A stretch of DNA of 64,000 nt from Gordionus sp. m RMFG-2023 (Eukaryota; Nematomorpha; Gordioida; Chordodea; Parachordodidae). Position 1 is the first letter of the stretch. Each line of letters begins with the position of its first letter. Under the pieces are notes generated by a model, which saw nothing but the letters and a program-made list of their open reading frames with translations, did no database searches and had not been told where the DNA came from. The DNA lies in the NCBI RefSeq assembly GCF_954871325.1, contig NC_088776.1, positions 56,461,301 to 56,525,300 on the forward strand, read 5' to 3'. Shown in pieces: positions 51,501 to 60,500 of this stretch. The position numbers and the translations under genes are program-made.

Positions 51501-54500
51501 GTTACATGGTCATAAAAATTTACATAATCTATATTGTCGGTCACCCAGATATGTTACTACTTTATATTAAAAATTGTACCTTTCGAAAAAATAATATATT
51601 AATATGCATCTGTTTTACCTAGTGTAATTAATTTGCTATGTTGTAAAATTTACAACCCAATTTTGTGTTCAGGCTTGCTCTAAAACCCGGGGTTCAGACC
51701 GTGGTTTAGACTGGGAGTTTAAACCCGTGGTTCAGACACTAAGTTCAGACCCGGGGTCCAGACTTGTGGTTCAGATCAAAGGTTTAGACTTATGGTTTAG
51801 ACTCAGGATTTAGAAAAACGAAAACTAAGAAAAAATAAATCTCATTTATTAATCTTAAATCTTATTATACATTCTAATTATAAATTAAAACTTTGTTTAT
51901 TATTTTATTATTCATTAATCTCATTTCCTTACCAGTTAAATATTTGTTTAAATGGTGCTTTTGATTGGAGTCAATTTGACCTAGCCATTTTTTCTTTCCA
52001 GACTATGTTAAATTCACATACATAATTATTAGTTTATATAAAGTTAACCCTTTTCAAAACTTTTGTGGGATCTATAGGATATCTACTATAACTTTACAAA
52101 ATTTCTTCGTTTTTTTTTAAAACTTTACCAAATTAATCAACATTCGTTATTTAAATATTTTTGAAGTTAAGGTTATTAATTAATATTTTTTTTAGTTATT
52201 TTATAATTATAACTTTATAAAATTTTTATTAGGGATTTTTTCTAAATAATATCAAGTCTTTACCCCTCTCCTCAAAATATTTTAACTCCTAAAACACATT
52301 TAGGAATTTTGTCCATATCACCTGAAAGATATATAGAAATTAATAGCACTTTTTATTAACTCACTTATTTAGATATTGACCTTGACCTTTATTTTCTCTT
52401 ATATAATGAGTTCTTATTAAAAATAAATAATTTTTTCTATTTTTATCCAACATTGATATTTTAATTTTACTTTTAATGATGTATGTTTAAATATTTTTAT
52501 TTAAACAAATATGATACTTATATTTTATTAATATTATCAATCTCTCTTTTAGATATCAAAGACTTTATGAACGAAAAAATAAAAAGTATTTTATTATATA
52601 CGGTCAAATAACTTTTAAAATTAATATGTTAACGATATCGTTATTTGTCACAAAAAACGCCCTGCCGAATTTTTCAAAAATAAATAGAACCCTTAATAGC
52701 TTCTATTTTTAAAAAGTTGATTGACTAAAAAATTATTTATAAATATATAGAAAAATCAAATAATATATTTATTGATTATAAAAAGATTTATAATTAAAGT
52801 ATGTTAAATAATTTTCTTGTCAATAATATCTGAATCCTTGTATCAAGAGATAGAGCTTTAATTATAATAAATATGAAATTATCTAGAAAGGTATTAACAA
52901 TTATAAAATAGGCAAAGATTTTTAAAGTAAGTAGAGGGAAATTTCTTCATGAGTACTTGCTAGTCTAGGATTAAAGGATGTGGTTTAATTCCTTTTTAGA
53001 TTTGTCACTACCTTGGAGATTCTTTAATTATTTTCCTAATTTCTTATAATATTATATTTGTCATTTATACGCGGCAGCTACCTGACAATTTTTTAAAAAT
53101 AAAGAGAACTTAATAAATAAATTAAAATTCCCAAACGGGATAAACAACTTTGTTTTGAAAAATTTGAATAGGTTATTCGCCCTTAAGAGATAAGTTACTA
53201 CTCTATATAGGATAATATACTTTTCGAAAACAATATAATAAGCACTTATTGTACAATTTTTGCTGGACCGTTCTATTCAATGATATAACTTTCTATGCAT
53301 CAATAAAAATAGCGACATGTCGTCTTGGTTACCCATATAAATATATTTACCATAAAATTTATGCCTAAATAAAACGAAAATAGCATGTCACCAACTCATT
53401 TGTCAAAGAATTTACAAAATAGATTTTAATGTGAATGAATAATTTATCAGTCTAAGTGTATTGATATGTTATTGGTTGAACATAATTTATTATGGCTTAC
53501 AAAAATAAAATCAATGTTATTGTATAAAATTTTAATCTTATAATTTAAAAAAAGTATTAATGAAATATTACATTTTAATTTTTTGTTAGTTAACTTCAAT
53601 CAATTAAGCACTACAATAATATTTTGAATAAAATTAAAATATATTATGCAAAAAACATATTATGTTCTATAAATAAGTTATTAGTTAAATATCTATTTTA
53701 TTTTTAAGTTATTTTCGATAAAAGTTATCAGGAAAATGATGTTTTAAAACAATAAAATAAGTTTTTAAGTAAAATTATAAACTTATAAATTTTACATGAG
53801 GGAATTTCTTGCAAATCACGGATTTACCCCTCTCCTCAAAATATTTTAACTCCTAACACCCTTAGGAATTTTATCTATCTGAAAAATATATAAAATCTAT
53901 TAGCTCCATTTCTCTTATATAAAAACTTCTTAAAATATATAATAGACAATTTTTATCAAAATTAATGTTAATCATTTGATGTTTTGAGAAATGCCATATT
54001 GTTTATAAAATTTCATTAGGCTATGAACTATTTATACTACATTTAAATAAGATCTATATTGATATTAACAATCTCCCTTTTAGATATCAAAGATTTTTTG
54101 ATACAGGAAAAACAAGGTAAATTTTTTTATTTATAATGGACAAATAACCATTGTTGCTAACATCTACTTTTAAAAATGATATGATAACGCTATCGTTATT
54201 TGCCCACAAAAAAGGGTTTTGGTGAATTTCTCAAAAATTAATAGCACGCTTATTAGATTCCATTTTTAAAAAGTTAACTGATCATAAAAATTTATAAAAT
54301 TTCAAAATTCATATTAATAATCTTCATTTATATTTTGAGAAATACCATATTGTTAATTTTTTAAACTTATTCGCTTTTGAATCATGTAAGTTTAACTATT
54401 TTCATTTAAACAAGTTGATCTTTATATTTTATTAATATTATCAATTTCTCCTTTTTAGATATCATAAATCTTACGAAACAGACGATGAAAGGTAATTTTT

Positions 54501-57500
54501 TTTTAATATAGGGCAAATAACCAGTGTTTCTAACCTCTACTATTAAAAATGACACGTCAACGCTATCGTTATTTGCCCCAAAAGAAGCGCCCTATCAAAT
54601 TTTTTTAAAATAAACACGCTTATTAACTTTTAAAAAGTTGACTGACTAAATAATTATTTACAAATATATTAATATTTTTTTGTTAATTAATTAAAAATAA
54701 AATAAAAATTTATTATATAATATATTTATTGATTATAAAGATTTTTTATAAAATTATAAATAATTTTCATGTCATTAATATCTGATGACAAAAATCTTTT
54801 TATCAAGTGATAATGCTTGAATTAAAATAATAAATGAGGAATTATCGCCAAAGGCATTTTGTGAAGTCTAGAAATTGTAAAATAGGCAATGATTTTTACA
54901 GTCGGTTAAGGAAAATTTCATATGTGATATCTAGGCAATGATTAATCGATGTGGTTTCTTTTTGGTGGTTGCCACCTTTGGAAATTATTTAATAATTTAC
55001 TCAACTATCTATTATATTATATCTGTCATTTATCAGTTTTTGTTTAACTGATAAAGCTTTTAAAACTTCAGAACACATAATATATATAGTAATAAAAAAT
55101 TCATAATGGGAAAAAAATTTTGGTCAGAAAAATTTAAATCGTTTATATACTCACCCTTACGAAATAGCACAGTATCTGACCTTTATCTTCACTCATATAA
55201 TGACTTTTCATTAAAAATAGATTATTATAAAAAAAAATTTAAGATATAATTTTTTGATATTTTTATCAAAATTCATATTACTAATCATTGATGTTATGAG
55301 AAATACCATATTGTATATTTTTTTATATTCATTCGCCTTTGAATCATGAAAAAGTTTAATTATATTTTATTAATATTATCATTCTTCCTTTTAGAATTCA
55401 ATGAATATATCCAAATAGAATATGATGGTAATTTTTTTTAATATAATGACCAATGCTGCTCACCGCAAATTTTATAAATGACATGTTAACGTTATCATTA
55501 TATGTTCCAAAATGAGCACCCTACCGAAAATCTTAAAAATAAATAGTACGCTTATTAGCTTCCATGTTTCAAAGTTAATTAAAAATATTTTTTTTATATT
55601 TTAAAAATGAACAAAATTATATAAAATATTTATTGATTATAAAAGAACTTATAAAATTAATTGATTGTCATTAATATCTGATGACAAAAAACCTTTTTTT
55701 TAAGACATATAACTTTAATTACGATAATAAATGAGAAATTATCCAGAAAGGTTTTGCCGAACTCGAGAAACTGTAAATTACCCAATAACTTTTACACTCA
55801 GTTCTGAGAAATATCAATGTACTAATTAGGCTAGGATTAATACATGTTGTTTGATAAATTACTTTTGGATGTGTCGTCACCTTTGGAGGTTCTTAAAATA
55901 TTTACCCAATTTTCTATAATTTATGATGTTTTATCATTTTTTGTTAAATGACGCTTTAGCTACCCGGACAGCTATTTAAAACTTGAGACATAATAAATAA
56001 ATATAAAAGATAATGAAAAATCTTCAATAGGGATACACACTTAGGTCATAATAATTTGCATAGTTTGAATGGTCACCTTTACTAGATATTTTAATCCACT
56101 AACATACTAATCAGATAGACCATTATATTTTTTAAATGCGATCAATAAAAATAAATTAGCGATATGTCATTTTGGTTACCCATTTAAATGTATTTACATT
56201 AAAATTTCATGAAAATCTAAATTAAAAAAAAACTAATATGGCATGGCTGATTTGAATTCAAAAAATCTACAAAATTTTAATAAATGAAATCATCAGTCTA
56301 GGTGGGTATTATATGTTATTGGTTCTATCATAATTTATCATGGCAAAAATAAAATAAGTTTTTAAACATATCTTTGAATACATTTTATACTTATATTTTA
56401 AAGAAAAATTTTTAATCAAATATTACACTTTAATTTTTTTCTATATTTGTTTAAATATTTAAACAATATAATAATAAATTAAAATATTTTTTTTTTAAAT
56501 AATCATTATTCAATATTATTTGTTAAAAATATCTATTGAAATATTTTTAAATAATTTTTGATGGAAACTATCGAAAATAATGTTTTTAAACATTTAAATA
56601 AGTTTTAAAGTATAGGGGAGACCGGGGATGGCTTGGACATTTTCTTTCAAATTCTAATAATATTAATTTTAATAGACTGATCCGAATAAGTAAAACATCT
56701 TCTGAAACCCAAAAGTATATTTTTGAAATAATTAATATTTCTTCTTTAATTGTCTACATTTTTAAATTAAGGAAGTGGATTTAAAATAAATTATCTTCTT
56801 TATATTGACTTATATTATCATAACTTTGAAGTTGTAGTCTCTTATGGCTATGAGACTGATAAGGTATTATTTTCTAAATTTACAGGGTTGGAAATATTTA
56901 ATGGTTGAGATGTTAATTTTTTAAAAATTATGGGTAAATAATCCATCTCTTTAAATATATCAGAATGGTATAGATATACCTTAAATAATTTAATAATATT
57001 TTTAATAGTAAGAGCGAGTGGTAATATATCCTTTAGTACATTAGGAATGTCATAAATACTATAATTTAGATTGCTGAGCATCAAGTAGCACGAAGATATT
57101 ATAATGTTTAATGACCCAAAAATGCACCTGTCAAGGGGTTGTATTTTATTTATGAGTATATGTGGATGTAAGGATAGTAAGATTGCCTAGGCAAATCAAT
57201 ACCAAGAGATTGGTGAATGAATGTCTAGAATTTAAAACACAGGCTTTTCAGGTAGTGGCCTCTCATGATCCTCAAAATGTTCTAAATAATCCATAAATTG
57301 TTTCTTGCATCCAACCTGACCCATTTGTAGCAGCCATTACAACCATTAGGTCTCATCTATTATAAAATAATAAAAAAAAATTTCCTTGGGAAAAGAAACA
57401 TAGGTGGGATGGCATTCCCTACAGCATTAATAGCGAGAAGCTACTAGGGTTCCCTTTTCATCAGATGTCATAGCTACAACTTGCCTTTGACTTTTCTGAG

Positions 57501-60500
57501 CTATTATTTTCCTGGGATTTTGTACAGTTGTTAATTATTGTATATGATAGTTGCAGCTTATATTTAACAAGAATATCTTTGTAGAGGCTAAAAAATAAAT
57601 TCACACAAGATTTATTAAAACCAGAGGCCTTAACCAAGCTTGCAGATTGGGGAGATCGTATATATAATTGTAAATTGCTTTTCATAAAACTAGAGAACCA
57701 ATCATCGTTTACTATATTAAATTCACCCCAATTGTAAAATTTTTTAATTATATTTTACTGCTGTTTGATAGACCAATTCTTTAACCTAAATAAAATGCAT
57801 ATAATATGTATATTAAAAGATTTATAACAAAAGTTTAAATGGTGATGTGATAATGTTCTCATTTCATTAAGCCTATAAAAGACTAGAATATAGAATATAA
57901 TTTTATCTTAATCATTGCATATATTAGCTGATCTTATTTACCTTTTATTTTGGTAAATCCATTATATATTTTATAGAATTTTAATAGTAATTAATTATAT
58001 TTTCCTCCATTTTAATAAAAACATATTTATGATTTGAATTTCCCATTTTAGGTATTGAATTATTTTTAATTTTATTCTTTTTTGTTAAATATCTAGCTAT
58101 ATTTGATTTTGAATGCCTAAAAAAATATATATATAATTAATCTTATCTATAAGTAAAGATACTTGATGACTAAGGTTGTTGGGTATAAATTTACAGCATC
58201 TTCATAATCTTATGTATCAGAAGATTCCTATATTTTTTATTGTAATTCCGCAATACTAGTTAATAATAAAATGTAGTGTTGTTAAACGGCTCGTTTTGAG
58301 CCGATTTTTAAAAACGGCTAACTCATTATTCCATCCAGAAAAATATTATGCAAACCTGAAGGTTTTGCTCATAGAAGCAACAAAAGTCTATACATATATA
58401 AACGAAATCTCGAGACTTAGGCATAATTTTTCTGGCTAATATATTGAGTTAGCCGTTTTAAAAAATCGGCTCAAAACGAGCCGTTTAACAACACAAATAA
58501 AATGAACTAAGCTACTTTTAAAAAAATTAGCTTTAGCTTCTTTTTACGCTATTTTAATTTTTTTTAAAAATATTTTTTACTTAACTTTTTTTCCACAAAT
58601 AAAATTTTGGAATAAAAACATGACTATAATTTGAATTTATTTATTAATGCAATTTAAAAATAATAACACTTCGTTGCCATGAATATTACAAGTATTGTTA
58701 TTATCTTTACCAAATATTCTATATTTATATCATATAAAAAAATTATAATAAATTTAAAACCTGAAAGCCTTCAGGAAATTAGACCCGTTATTTGTAATCA
58801 TACAAACCTTGTTCTGAATTTTGTAAGACATGGATTTCTGAAATAATATTTGCTAGAATATCATAAGTCTGACAGCCAATTGTTCTTTTAGAACTAATGC
58901 TATAGATTATCGTTTTAGATTTTTTGGATCACTCTAATATGCGGTCACTCCATAAGCTCTAAAAATATGAATATAATATTTATAAATCAGAAAATAGGTT
59001 TTTTATTATGCTTCTAGCAATCTGCTGTTGTACAAATGTAGGAGACATCTGATAGATTTAATATTAAAGATTCTTTCATTTCTTTAAAGCTATTCAAAAT
59101 TCTTGCCATCTATGTCTGCTAGCAAAATATCTTGGTAGGTGGAGGAAAAGTGTTTATCATAAAAGAACCATTATCCACCAAGAATAATGGTTGAACAGTA
59201 TCTATTATAAACTTCATTATGACTTTGTCAGCCAATTTTTGAGATACACCTGATGTTGATGAATCCAAATTGCTTAATTTTGTTTGAATTAAATTTGATT
59301 TGGAAGTGGATGTATCTTCTTCCATTACCCCAAAACTTTTGAGATATTTTTTAATCTCTTTAAAATTTGAGGTGTAAACAATCTAAAATTATAACAGTAG
59401 AATAAAAATTATGTAGGAGATAAGTACATAAAAATGATTGAAATAACTATTTTAAAATGTTTTAAATAATTTAGATAAAATATGAATATATAAAAAAAAT
59501 GATTAGTCTTTGTAAAAATTAAGGATTAGCCTACCTACACATTGAAATTAAATTTGTTTAATATATTACCTTTAAATTTTGAATTAGAGCTGCTTGTATG
59601 ATTTGAGGATAAAACTTTGCCACACATCTTACATCGAAACCGATAACCAGTAGTAATTTTTTCTTCAAGATTCAAGTATTTTTTGGGAAAGGATAATCTA
59701 TTTCTCATTTTCCAAAGAAATTTCGCTATCTTTAACAATCTCACACATTTTTAATAACTAGATTTATAATGCTAACTAGATTTATAATGTATATTTTCTT
59801 GTATAAATTTAAATTTCAAAATTAAATAAATAAAAGGATTATAATTTTAGATTTAATAAAAAATATATTTTAATAATTTATAAATGTGTTTATTATGTAA
59901 AATGCTACTTCGCTACTTTTTAAACTAGTAAGCTACCTTTATTGCTATTTTCTAAAATAAGTAGTCCGCTAAAGCTACCGCTAGTGAAAAGTAGCGCGCT
60001 ATTTTAACAACACTGGAGTAACCTAACGTTCCCCTTCCTAAATGTAACCCCGGTCTCCTCTAATAAACTGAAATATTTTTCATGAAAAATATAATATCAA
60101 CGTCTTGTATACCCTGCTCCTCAATATATTTTTACTCCTAACACCTTAATAAATTTTGTCCATATCATCTGAAGGATATATAGAAACAAATAGATTCATT
60201 TATTCACCAGCTTATTTATAATGTTGTTAAAAGGCTCGTTTTGAGCCGATTTTTAAAAACGCCTAATTTAATATTTTCGCCAGATAAATATTGACTAAGC
60301 CTTGAAATTTCGATACTATATGTCTAACCTTTGCTCCCTATACACAAAATTTCAGGTTTGCGTAAAATTTTTCTGAATAAATTACTGAGTTGCCGTTTAA
60401 CAACACTACTTATTTAAATATTGACCGACTTTTTTCTTCTCTTAAATAATGACTTCTTATTAAAAAAAAAAATTTTAGACAAAATTTTAAAATTTTTATT

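Larger units (their letters stand above)
52215..56612 (+). repeat. Tandem ~1.65-kb unit, block E
   Basis: Four micro-exon-bearing units. Spacings at 'acgctatcgttattt' from block D onward are about 1.68, 1.55, 0.375 and 0.93 kb, so two units are shortened. The last unit continues to 56,612, where the pogo-like element is inserted, and resumes at 60,063. Confidence 0.9.
56615..60060 (-). mobile_element. Pogo-like DNA transposon inserted in the array
   Basis: The termini GGGGAGACCGGGG (56,615-56,627) and, in reverse, GAGGAGACCGGGG (60,048-60,060) match at 12 of 13 positions. They are flanked by TA (56,613-56,614 and 60,061-60,062), the target duplication of the Tc1/mariner/pogo group. Excising the element and one TA rejoins the array sequence 'aagtataataaactg', the expected unit order. 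Inside are a broken pogo-type transposase on the minus strand, a MITE and an hAT relic. Confidence 0.8.
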
